Source: Janthinobacterium sp. 17J80-10 (GTDB lineage: Bacteria > Pseudomonadota > Gammaproteobacteria > Burkholderiales > Burkholderiaceae_D). Taken from it: a stretch of DNA of 64,000 bases. This document shows positions 28,248 through 36,101 of this stretch, piece after piece (position 1 is the first letter of the stretch; every line of letters begins with the position of its first letter). The stretch is from assembly GCF_004114795.1 (NCBI RefSeq), contig NZ_CP035311.1, positions 3,472,001-3,536,000 of the forward strand, in the 5' to 3' direction. The notes beneath the pieces are model-generated. The model was not told where the DNA came from and did not search any database. It was given only the letters and a program-made list of their open reading frames with translations. The position numbers were made by a program, and so were the translations under genes.

Positions 28248-29078
28248 TTAACGAGCAGCAAGCATACGATGCGTGACATCCATCCCCACGCCGCGATAAC
28301 CGACAAACCGGCTGGCGGTATCGAAAATCGGCTCACCGCTGACTTGCAGATACTGAATCGTGCCGTCGGCAATGGTGCGGCTATAAATGAGATCCAAAAA
28401 TGGCTTGCGGGCGGCGATATTCGATTCGAGCATTGCCCGCTCAGCCGCATTCCAGCCATCCAGTATCGTAGTGGTGGAACCTAGCATTTGGTCTGGCGCA
28501 ATGCCAAGCATCTCAAATACGGGGCCAAACACTTTGGTGAATTTTCCGAGAGCATCTTGCTCCCAATACCAGTCCGACGACAATTCCGTAAAACTGCGAA
28601 ACCGGGCTTCGCTCTCGCGCAATTCTGCCGTGCGTTCTTGCACTGTTTGTTCAAGTAGCCTGTTGTAGTTATCAAGCTTTTGATAGAGCAGACGCACTTC
28701 CAGCATGTTGTGAATGCGGGTCTGCACTTCGACCAGGTCGAATGGCTTGCTGACAAAATCTTTAGCGCCGGCTTGCAACGCCCGCAGCTTGTGCCCCGGT
28801 TGCGCGGTGATCACTAGTACAGGCAAATAACCTTCCGCCTCCAACGGCTTTAACTTCTCCATGACTTCGAAGCCATCCATCTCCGGCATTTGCAGATCAA
28901 GCAGAATCAGGTCGTAGCGATTTTTACGGTGCAACTCTGCCACTGACTGTGGGTCGCGCGTCGATGAAATCTGCAGATAGCCGGAATTGCGCAGCATTTG
29001 CTCGAGCAGCAGGACGTTGGCCTCTTGATCATCCACGATCAAGATAGCGGCATGTAATATTTCTGACTTTTCTAACAC
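28248..29078 (-). CDS. Response regulator with REC and PAS domains
   Basis: Cytoplasmic protein of 276 residues. Receiver domain at residues about 10-130: AAILIVDDQEANVLLLEQML, phospho-acceptor aspartate in LILLDLQMPEMDGFEVM, the conserved Thr/Lys in VITAQPG and DFVSKPFD. A coiled coil (LLEQTVQERTAELRESEARF) links to a PAS domain (SDWYWEQDALGKFTKVFGPV to VGYRGVGMDVT). There is no DNA-binding, GGDEF or kinase output, so it may act by protein contact. It lies 38 bases after the hybrid kinase gene, same strand, so the kinase is its likely partner. Confidence 0.9.
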   Translation of the reverse strand: MLEKSEILHAAILIVDDQEANVLLLEQMLRNSGYLQISSTRDPQSVAELHRKNRYDLILLDLQMPEMDGFEVMEKLKPLEAEGYLPVLVITAQPGHKLRALQAGAKDFVSKPFDLVEVQTRIHNMLEVRLLYQKLDNYNRLLEQTVQERTAELRESEARFRSFTELSSDWYWEQDALGKFTKVFGPVFEMLGIAPDQMLGSTTTILDGWNAAERAMLESNIAARKPFLDLIYSRTIADGTIQYLQVSGEPIFDTASRFVGYRGVGMDVTHRMLAAR

Positions 29079-29116
29079 GGTGTTTACCCCAAGGCCGTTG
29101 ATCGGATCTTATGTGC

Positions 29117-31429
29117 TTACGGTAGCAGTTCAGACTTACGCGTTGCGCCAATCTCCGCCGCACGACGCAAGGCGACGTCCAGCGCATCCATAAATTCCGG
29201 CACCTTGATTGGCTTGGTCAGGTAGCGGAAGAAGCCCGCATCCAGTCCTCTCTTTACGTCACGCGGCACCGCATTGGCAGATAGTGCAATGATCGGGATA
29301 TGCGCCGTGCTCGCATCGTTACGTAAAATTTCCAGGGCATCAAAGCCGCTGATGCCTGGCAAATTAATGTCCATCAAAATCAAGTCTGGCTGATAGGTGC
29401 GCGCAAGCTCCACGCCGAGATGGCCGTCCACCGCAGTCAATAATTTCAAATCACTGCGCCGCGCAATCAATTGTTCTACCAGCACCAGGTTGGCAGGATT
29501 ATCTTCAACATACAGCAGGGTGCGCAGCGGCGCCCGAGCCTCGGCCGCGCTAAGCCGGCTGTCGTCGCCAAGACTCTCGCTGCTACCGAGCGCCAGCGCA
29601 GGTGCGCTCGATGCCGCCAGGTCAAACCAGAACACGCTGCCGGCACCAACCGTGCTGGATACGCCAATTTCACCGCCCATCAATTCAATCAATTGCTTGG
29701 TAACAACCAAACCAATGCCGGTTCCTTCTTCGCTGCCATTGGCCTGCCCGAGCCGGTTAAATGGCTGAAAGAGCTGTGCAACTTGTTCCTCGCTCAAGCC
29801 GGCGCCCGTGTCCGCGACACTGACGCGCACACGGTTCAAACCGACCAACGCGCATTCGACGGTGACAGCACCGCCATCGCGATTGTATTTAATTGCATTG
29901 GCCAGCAGATTGATCAGCACTTGCTTGACCCTGGTGCGGTCTGCGTGAACATAAAAATGCTTGTCAAACGACGGGAAGGTCATGCGAATCTGCCGCTTTT
30001 GCGCCTGCGGCTCAATCATGGCCTGGCAATCTTGCAATACGTCGGCCAAAGACATGGCCTCTTGCGACATTGTCACCTTGCCCGACTCGATCATCGCCAG
30101 ATCAAGAATTTCATTAATCAGGCGCAGCAAATACCAGCCTGCCTGCAGAATCTGATCGATTGACTGCTTTTGCGCCTTCGAAGGTGGCGGCGTATCTGAT
30201 GCCATTAGCTGCGCAAAGCCGAGCACGGCGTTGAGCGGCGTACGGAGCTCGTGACTCATGCTGGAAAGAAATTCTGACTTGGCCAGGTTCGCTTTTTCGG
30301 CGATCGCGCGGGCGCCTTCCAAGGCGGCATTCGTTTCCTGCAAAGCATGCTCGAACTGCTTACGTTCGGTGACGTCGCGTGCCGCGGCAAAAACGCCTTG
30401 CAAGTTTCGATCGCGGTCATGAAAGGTGGTCGCGTTATACGACACCACGGTTTGTTTGCCGTCGCGGGACAAGGCCGTCAATTCGTAATTAGTGACTTTG
30501 CCTTCTTGCAGAACTTGTGTGATGGCGGCTTCTGCCCGCGCGGGATCCGTGAAATAATTTTTAAACGGTGCACCGATCAAATCCTCGCGGGAAGTACCGG
30601 TCAACAGCTCCATTTGTTGATTGACATCGCTGATGATGCCACGCGGATCAGTCGTCATCAGTGCATCGATATTCGACTCGATCAGCGAACGGGTGTAATA
30701 CTGTTGATCCCGCAGCCGCTGGTCAAGCAGCGCTTGTTCGGCTTCGACCCGCTTGCGCTGCGAATTGTCCGTACCGATGAACATATAACCAATCAAGTGA
30801 TCCGCCTCATCCCGCAACGGGGCCACCGAAACCACGACCGGAAAGCGACTGCCATCCTTGTGAATATAGGTCATTTCATAAATATCTTCGACGCCTTGTG
30901 TGGCCTTGGCGACCAGCGCTTCAAAGCCGGCGGCAACAGGACGTCTCAATTCCACGCTCAGTGCGGCGGCCCGAGCAGTCAACACCTGCGGCTCCAAAAT
31001 GTCGGCCGGCGTCATTTTCTTGACCGCGTCGATTGCGCCATAACCCAGCATGCGCTCAGCACCGACATTAAAGATCTGGATGACGCCCTGCGGATCGGTC
31101 GCGATGCAGGAAAAATTTGCGCTATTGAAAATGGCATGTTGCAGTGCGCCTTCTTTCAGCAAGGGCTGTTGCGCTTCCTGCAACGCGCGTTCGATCTTCA
31201 ACCGCGCCGCCATTACCCGGAGAATCCGCACATAGATAAAGGTTAGCGCCGCCAACAGCACCACCACACCACCTTCAATGATTTTGACAAGCGTGGTGGA
31301 TTGGGCGGCAGTATTCAGGGCGATGCCGCCGACCAGCAACAATACCGTCAGTGTCATGCCGAAACCGACCAGCATCAATCGTTCGCCCGGCGCATTTTTA
31401 TTGGTAGAGATCATTGAAATCACTTGCAT
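29117..31429 (-). CDS. Hybrid sensor histidine kinase/response regulator
   Basis: Inner-membrane sensor of 770 residues. Two N-terminal helices (residues about 20-40 and 50-75) enclose only a short periplasmic loop. Two PAS/PAC domains follow (FNSANFSCIATDPQGVIQIF; NIDALMTTDPRGIISDVNQQ). HisKA contains SMSHELRTPLNAVLGF with the phosphorylated His. The ATPase domain has the N box LINLLANAIKYNRDGG and glycine boxes DTGAGLS and GTGIGLVVTKQLIELMGG. The C-terminal receiver has LYVEDNPANLVLV and LILMDINLPGISGFDAL. The sensed signal is unknown; PAS domains suggest redox or a small ligand. It forms an apparent operon with the REC-PAS gene. Confidence 0.94.
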   Translation of the reverse strand: MQVISMISTNKNAPGERLMLVGFGMTLTVLLLVGGIALNTAAQSTTLVKIIEGGVVVLLAALTFIYVRILRVMAARLKIERALQEAQQPLLKEGALQHAIFNSANFSCIATDPQGVIQIFNVGAERMLGYGAIDAVKKMTPADILEPQVLTARAAALSVELRRPVAAGFEALVAKATQGVEDIYEMTYIHKDGSRFPVVVSVAPLRDEADHLIGYMFIGTDNSQRKRVEAEQALLDQRLRDQQYYTRSLIESNIDALMTTDPRGIISDVNQQMELLTGTSREDLIGAPFKNYFTDPARAEAAITQVLQEGKVTNYELTALSRDGKQTVVSYNATTFHDRDRNLQGVFAAARDVTERKQFEHALQETNAALEGARAIAEKANLAKSEFLSSMSHELRTPLNAVLGFAQLMASDTPPPSKAQKQSIDQILQAGWYLLRLINEILDLAMIESGKVTMSQEAMSLADVLQDCQAMIEPQAQKRQIRMTFPSFDKHFYVHADRTRVKQVLINLLANAIKYNRDGGAVTVECALVGLNRVRVSVADTGAGLSEEQVAQLFQPFNRLGQANGSEEGTGIGLVVTKQLIELMGGEIGVSSTVGAGSVFWFDLAASSAPALALGSSESLGDDSRLSAAEARAPLRTLLYVEDNPANLVLVEQLIARRSDLKLLTAVDGHLGVELARTYQPDLILMDINLPGISGFDALEILRNDASTAHIPIIALSANAVPRDVKRGLDAGFFRYLTKPIKVPEFMDALDVALRRAAEIGATRKSELLP

Positions 31430-31553
31430 TTACTTGAACCGAAATCCCGATTCAATAAGGTTGCCGCACGATGGCCTTGCGGATAAGACGATTTGACGTG
31501 AAACGAAAATCCACGTCCTGGCGTGGCAAATTTCCCGCTCTTGCTTCTCAACT

Positions 31554-32303
31554 TCACGAAAATCCTGCGCCTGGCGGCTGTATTTGACGCTGGCGGGTAT
31601 CGGATAGCAGGCGCGCGAACTCTTTTTTGACGACGGCGTAACATTCGCAGACATTTTTTTCAAGACCGGCCCGGTTGGCCACGGTAATGTGTCCCCGTCG
31701 ATAACGGATGTAGCCACAGTTTTGCAGCTTGCCGGCGGCTTCAGTCACGCCTTCACGCCGCACCCCCAGCATGTTGGCGATCAGTTCCTGCGTAATTGTC
31801 AACTCAGTTGCCGGTATACGGTCGATCGTCAGCAACAGCCAGCGGCAGAGTTGCTGCTCGACCGAGTGATGGCGGTTGCACACTGCCGTCTGCGACATCT
31901 GCGTCATCAGTGCCTGGGTATAGCGCAGCAGAAGGCGCATGACCGGACCGGCACGATTGAATTCTTCCAGAAGAAGATGCGCTTTCAAGCGGTACCCATG
32001 ACCGCCAGTTTGCACCACCGCACGACTTGACGTCGTATCGCCACCCATGAAAATAGAAATGCCGAGTATGCCTTCATTGCCGACACCAGCCATTTCAGAC
32101 GATCCGCCGTTTTCCAGCAAATAATGCAGCGATACGATCGCCGTGGTCGGAAAATAAACAAATTGGAGCTTGCCGCCGGATTCATAGAGAACGTCACCAA
32201 GGAGCATCGGCACTAATTCCAGGTGAGGCAACAGGCGCGAAAATTCCGCGTCGAGCATGGCTGCCAAGAGGTGGTTTTGATTAGGATCGTGGATACTGGA
32301 CAT
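31554..32303 (-). CDS. Crp/Fnr-family transcriptional regulator
   Basis: Regulator of 249 residues. The N-terminal cyclic-nucleotide-binding fold includes YFPTTAIVSLHYLLENGGSS and VGNEGILGISIFMGG. The C-terminal winged helix contains SVEQQLCRWLLLTIDRI and TQELIANMLGVRREGVTEAA, the recognition region. The N-terminal cysteine cluster of true FNR is missing, so it is not an oxygen-sensing Fe-S FNR. Related proteins are common in Burkholderiales and often sit near stress genes. It precedes the hybrid kinase on the same strand by 124 bases and is likely a regulator of this region. Confidence 0.88.
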   Translation of the reverse strand: MSSIHDPNQNHLLAAMLDAEFSRLLPHLELVPMLLGDVLYESGGKLQFVYFPTTAIVSLHYLLENGGSSEMAGVGNEGILGISIFMGGDTTSSRAVVQTGGHGYRLKAHLLLEEFNRAGPVMRLLLRYTQALMTQMSQTAVCNRHHSVEQQLCRWLLLTIDRIPATELTITQELIANMLGVRREGVTEAAGKLQNCGYIRYRRGHITVANRAGLEKNVCECYAVVKKEFARLLSDTRQRQIQPPGAGFS

Positions 32304-32733
32304 GGGATTCTGGCTTCCAATCGTGAGGCAAACGGGCTCAGCAAGACCGGGAGCATGGGATCACACGGTAACACACAGCGTTCCTAACGCAGCACTTTAT
32401 TGCGTGTGCGCCGTTGAAATCGTGCATATATCCAGATATCCGATTCTATTCCGCCAATGTGGCCGGCTTTTTGAACGCCAGCAGGTTTACTTCTGATATT
32501 TCCCCGATCACCTGACGTCGCACGCAGCGCGCTCGTTTTGATGTGTGTGACAACGCACCGACCACCCTCATGTTTAGGAGCATCTTAGGGCATCGGTGAT
32601 GTCACATTACAAAAGAACGTGCTTTGCATAGCCTGGGCCGATGTAACGGCGCCTGCACCAAAACCAAACGCCATTGCGTAACACGGCAAGCCAATCAACT
32701 TGCCAAACTTCATATAACAACAAGGGAACCACC
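32304..32733. other. Divergent intergenic region between regulator and glycine-zipper gene
   Basis: 430 bases with no credible gene. It carries the divergent promoters of the Crp/Fnr-type regulator and the glycine-zipper gene. Small AT-rich symmetric patches (for example around 32425-32440) might be operator half-sites, but I cannot assign one. Confidence 0.5.
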
Positions 32734-33315
32734 ATGAACACTGTAAATAAGCGCTCGCTCCATCCGATGATGATGGCCGCCTGCATTGGTCTTTTCGTAT
32801 TTTGCGCGGTAGGCATCGCCGCAATGATGGGATGGATACCGAATTCGATTGGGAAAAATCCCGAAGCCTCTGCACTGATCGCCGACAACAAGCCCGCCGA
32901 AGTTGAAAAGCCACGGCACGTGGCGCAGGCAGTGAAACAACAAGCCGCACCGGTGCGCGTGGCAAGCGCTGTGAAGGCAAGTTGCAGTCAATGCGGCATT
33001 GTGGAATCAGTTCACGCCATTGAAACACGTGGCACAGGCAGCGGTGTCGGCGCCGTCGGCGGCGCCGTCGTCGGTGGCCTGTTGGGAAATCAGGTCGGTG
33101 GCGGCAATGGCAAAAAAGCCATGACAGTCGTCGGCGCGCTAGGTGGCGCGGTGGCCGGCCATGAAATCGAAAAAAGCGCCAGAGCCAATATCAGCTATGA
33201 AACCGTCGTCCGCATGGAAAACGGCTCAATCCGCACCATTGCCAATGCAACGCAGCCTTCATGGCAAAGCGGCGACCACGTCAAAGTGATCGATGGTGTT
33301 ATCCGCTCAAGCTAG
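32734..33315 (+). CDS. Glycine-zipper 2TM-domain envelope protein
   Basis: A 193-residue protein starting at an ATG with AAGGGA upstream. The N-terminal helix (MMMAACIGLFVFCAVGIAAM) is an anchor or signal, followed by a Lys/Ala-rich linker. Next come CSQCGIVESVHAIE and the Gly zipper GSGVGAVGGAVVGGLLGNQV, GGGNGKKAMTVVGALGGAVA, typical of SlyB/17-kDa antigen-like proteins. The C-terminus YETVVRMENGSIRTI ... GDHVKVIDGVIRSS is the family tail. The same domain recurs at 37544-38617. Probably an envelope-integrity protein. Confidence 0.85.
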   Translation: MNTVNKRSLHPMMMAACIGLFVFCAVGIAAMMGWIPNSIGKNPEASALIADNKPAEVEKPRHVAQAVKQQAAPVRVASAVKASCSQCGIVESVHAIETRGTGSGVGAVGGAVVGGLLGNQVGGGNGKKAMTVVGALGGAVAGHEIEKSARANISYETVVRMENGSIRTIANATQPSWQSGDHVKVIDGVIRSS

Positions 33316-33488
33316 TCAGACCGGTGCCAGCCTGCGTGCCTTGCACATGGTCTGGTCTAAATATCCCCGTGCTGCATCATTTTTGTTGCCGGATTCCTTT
33401 TAATTTAACAAACACAGGTTGCAGATGCTCGAGTTAATCCAGCGCGGCCCGCATCCTTGTAGCGCGACCTGAACCCTGAAAGAAAAAA

Positions 33489-33638
33489 ATGTTATATACC
33501 ATTGCAGTTGTCCTGGTGATCTTGTGGCTTCTTGGCCTGGTGACCTCCTTTACCGTTGGCGGATTGATTCACGTTCTTTTGGTCATTGCAGTCGTGGTCG
33601 TTCTGCTGCGCATTATCAGCGGCAGAAAGCCGCTTTAA
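33489..33638 (+). CDS. lmo0937-family small membrane protein
   Basis: A 49-residue very hydrophobic peptide: MLYTIAVVLVILWLLGLVTS, a short FTVGGLIH turn, then a second helix and the basic end RIISGRKPL. This is the conserved layout of the lmo0937 family, two helices in a hairpin, found in many bacteria and often linked to stress conditions; its function is unknown. An A/G-rich stretch (GAAAGAAAAAA) before the ATG may act as a weak ribosome binding site. Confidence 0.8.
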   Translation: MLYTIAVVLVILWLLGLVTSFTVGGLIHVLLVIAVVVVLLRIISGRKPL

Positions 33639-33700
33639 ATGGCTTAACGAATACATTCTTGCGCGTGACTTTCACAAGGAAGTGCCAGTTGCGGAGGTAT

Positions 33701-33729
33701 AAAAAAGACAGGCACGACCTGTCTTTTTT
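33701..33729. terminator. Bidirectional terminator
   Basis: AAAAAAGACAGG (33701-33712) and CCTGTCTTTTTT (33718-33729) form a 12-base stem with loop CACGA. The A and T runs on each side let it end both the lmo0937-type transcript and the convergent DUF4124 transcript. Confidence 0.9.
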
Positions 33730-33755
33730 AATGGCGAATCAGTTGATCGGATGAT

Positions 33756-34142
33756 TCAGAGTTTTGAGCGCAACGATGCTTGCTGACGCGCCAGGCGCCT
33801 GGCCTGGTCGTCGAATGACATTGAAAGCCTGGCAGCTTTCAGGGTGGATATGTCCGGTTCCAGGCTACGCTGTGGCGCACGCGGCATAGCCCACGCCACC
33901 CTGCGCGCCTCCTCTGCTGCTGAATAGTTATTGACGGCGTTTATGACCTTTGCCTTGACTGGCCGTGGACCAGACGCAGGGCCAGCGTCAACGGCTCTGG
34001 CTTCGGCATGGCAGGACTGGTCGGTATATGTCACACTGCCGGCGTCATCGATACACTGAGAGACCGCTCCCGCGGCAGGTACGTTCAACGCCATGAGAAG
34101 CAATGCGCCGATGATTGAATGGGGGAAAGGAAAATGGATCAT
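33756..34142 (-). CDS. DUF4124-domain secreted protein
   Basis: A 128-residue exported protein. Signal peptide (HSIIGALLLMALNVPAAGA) then the DUF4124 core QCIDDAGSVTYTDQSCHAEA, with the paired cysteines of that family. The rest is Ala/Arg-rich and helical (NNYSAAEEARRVAWAM, FDDQARRLARQQAS). I chose the ATG at 34142 because the signal peptide starts there. Function unknown. Convergent with the lmo0937-type gene. Confidence 0.75.
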   Translation of the reverse strand: MIHFPFPHSIIGALLLMALNVPAAGAVSQCIDDAGSVTYTDQSCHAEARAVDAGPASGPRPVKAKVINAVNNYSAAEEARRVAWAMPRAPQRSLEPDISTLKAARLSMSFDDQARRLARQQASLRSKL

Positions 34143-34235
34143 GCAAGGCCTGTCGTGTTTGAATCGTTGCAGCATGCGCCGATCCCGCACGAATATCGGT
34201 TCGTCACCGCACCAACGCGCACGCAACTGATCGGC

Positions 34236-34406
34236 TTAAGCCGGATCTTTTCCACGCGTACTGGCAACGCCGGTCAATATGCCAACCCCGAGCAAGATCA
34301 CCGATGCGATGGCGACATATAGCGTCGGCACGCCCGCAGTAACCAAACCCCAGGCGACGCCGCCGATAAGAATAGCAAACCCGACTAGATAAATAAGAAA
34401 TGACAT
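34236..34406 (-). CDS. Small two-helix membrane protein, 56 residues
   Basis: From the ATG at 34406, with GGAG a few bases upstream (GGAGTCCTT), it encodes MSFLIYLVGFAILIGGVAWG, a turn, a second helix (TLYVAIASVILLGVGILTGV) and the hydrophilic end ASTRGKDPA. Two close helices with a short loop. Similar tiny membrane proteins occur in Burkholderiales, but I cannot name the family. It lies upstream of the DUF4124 gene on the same strand. Confidence 0.65.
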   Translation of the reverse strand: MSFLIYLVGFAILIGGVAWGLVTAGVPTLYVAIASVILLGVGILTGVASTRGKDPA

Positions 34407-34502
34407 AAGGACTCCGATAAAGTAAATGATGATAAGACGCCGCGCCGGTGATACTGGTTACATCGACATTGCATTAAAATTACATTGACGATTTATACAA
34501 AT

Positions 34503-34540
34503 AAAAACCCGGCAAAACATTCTATTTTTGCCGGGTTTTT
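34503..34540. terminator. Strong bidirectional terminator
   Basis: AAAAACCCGGCAAAA (34503-34517) pairs perfectly over 15 bases with TTTTGCCGGGTTTTT (34526-34540), loop of 8. It lies downstream of the minus-strand gene at 34579-34902. Confidence 0.9.
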
Positions 34541-34578
34541 TACAGCGCCAACGTGCTGTGCTGTTTCTAGAATCTGTT

Positions 34579-34902
34579 TTATTTGGTTGCGCCCGGAGCC
34601 GATGCCGTCGATGGCGTAGCCAGGGAATCCTTCAGCACTGCATTTGCCTCTTTCATTTCCGATTTCATTTCCGACTTTGCCTCAGACTTTTCGATCTTCA
34701 TTTTTCTCTCTGCGGCTTTTTTGGCCGTCTTGTTTTCTGCCTTGGCGACTCGGTGGGCGTGGCGTTTTTGCACGATCGGGTCGGAATAAACTGGCGCATT
34801 TGGATCCACTTTGACGGTGTCTGCACCAGAGACTGCCTGCGCCGACGCTACATTGGCGAATGCCATAACAGATGCTGCAAGCAGTAAATGACCTAATTTC
34901 AT
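34579..34902 (-). CDS. Secreted Lys/Ala/Glu-rich helical protein
   Basis: A 107-residue exported protein starting at an ATG with GAGAGA upstream. Signal peptide MKLGHLLLAASVMAFANVAS, cleaved near AQA. After VDPNAPVYSDPIVQKRHAHR the chain is almost all Lys, Ala, Glu and Met (KKAAERKMKIEKSEAKSEMK), predicting a long charged helix, and ends in a Ser/Thr/Pro/Ala tail. Function unknown; it may be a periplasmic spacer or chaperone-like helix. A strong terminator follows. Confidence 0.65.
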   Translation of the reverse strand: MKLGHLLLAASVMAFANVASAQAVSGADTVKVDPNAPVYSDPIVQKRHAHRVAKAENKTAKKAAERKMKIEKSEAKSEMKSEMKEANAVLKDSLATPSTASAPGATK

Positions 34903-35134
34903 GGGAATTTCTCTCTGTAAGTTTATAAATAATGAAGTCAAAGACACCAAGCACAAAACCTGTTTGCGCTTAAGCGCTTTTAAAGGACTGGCTGTGCAAC
35001 TGCCACCTCTGTTATCCGCTTTTCCTGCCGAGCGCTCTGTTCGCTGTCGCACATTCGTTAAATTATGAAATTTAAAACGATCTTTAGGCAGCGCAACAGG
35101 AATTTCTCCTAGATTTCGGAAACCTAATGGATGG

Positions 35135-36046
35135 TCAATGTGCCGCCTGCTGCCGTTCATATTCACTGCGCTTCATGCTCAAGTAAGTCTGACGATCCAT
35201 TTCGCGCAATTGACGCGGATAGCGCTCAGTGGCAGTAAACCAGTCCTGCAGGCGCTTTTCGGTTTGCGAGGATTCGGCAGAGTTGGCTGCACCCAGGAAG
35301 GCATCGATCGCCAGGTAATAGCGCATCGTATTGCGCTCCATTAAGCCTCGCACCCCGCCAATATAGTCAGGCTGCCCGTCATGACGCTTGCCGATCACGG
35401 AAAATCCAACTTTATGACTGCCGATCGTGCCGAGATAGGTTTTCATCGCCAGTTTTCCAGCGAAGCTCACGTCGTACGAAAAAGTTAAATGCAGAAAGGT
35501 TTTATCATGAGGAAGCGGTACGGCCTCCAAAAAAATACGGTACGCGCTGGTCTCCATAGGCCCTTGCCTGGCGCTCAAGGCGACACCGAAGTATTGCGGT
35601 GTGGCTGCCGCCACGCTATAGGTAAATTCAAATTGCTCGGTATCGATCAATTCTTCAGGAGTTTTCTTGCCAAGATTAATTCTCAGCCTGGAAGATGACG
35701 GCCCCTCGGTGGCATTGCAAAATTTGGTATTGATATGCAAGAGCATGATGTCGCACCAATGATCCGGATTGTTTAATCCGGCATGCACTGCGCTAAACGG
35801 ATGATTGACGACGGCGTATATATCGCCGCCGAGACGACTCTCGCCTTCCGACGATTCAAGTATCAACGGCTGTTTGAATGGCGTACTTCGCAACGACGCT
35901 TCCAGCGACGCATGTTTGGCATGCAGCAGCGCGACACTCTCAGATTCGGCCGCTATGGCCGGACTGACTGCCGCACAAAATAGTAATAACGCCAACGCCC
36001 GGCGCACGACCGTGCCCGCATCCTGTCTGATTTTTGCTTGCTTCAT
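35135..36046 (-). CDS. Exported protein of unknown function
   Basis: A 303-residue protein with a clear signal peptide (VVRRALALLLFCAAVSPAIA). The mature region contains ESEGESRLGGDIYAVVNHPF-like mixed sequence (SSEGESRLGGDIYAVVNHPF), two cysteines in HWCDIMLLHINTKFCNATEG that may form a disulfide, and a beta-rich middle (FLHLTFSYDVSFAGKLAMKT). The C-terminus is charged and helical (RQLREMDRQTYLSMKRSEYE). AAGGA precedes an ATG at 36046; a GTG one codon earlier is the alternative. I do not recognise the family. It lies 55 bases after the phospholipase D-type gene and probably belongs to its operon. Confidence 0.7.
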   Translation of the reverse strand: MKQAKIRQDAGTVVRRALALLLFCAAVSPAIAAESESVALLHAKHASLEASLRSTPFKQPLILESSEGESRLGGDIYAVVNHPFSAVHAGLNNPDHWCDIMLLHINTKFCNATEGPSSSRLRINLGKKTPEELIDTEQFEFTYSVAAATPQYFGVALSARQGPMETSAYRIFLEAVPLPHDKTFLHLTFSYDVSFAGKLAMKTYLGTIGSHKVGFSVIGKRHDGQPDYIGGVRGLMERNTMRYYLAIDAFLGAANSAESSQTEKRLQDWFTATERYPRQLREMDRQTYLSMKRSEYERQQAAH

Positions 36047-36101
36047 CACGATTCCTTTGTAATCCTGCGGCCACCCGGCATTCGCATAAGGCGCCGAGGT
36101 A

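Noticed and set aside
27781-28251. 156-codon plus-strand frame
   Set aside because: Low-similarity composition with no ribosome binding site, and it runs through the suspected non-coding stretch.
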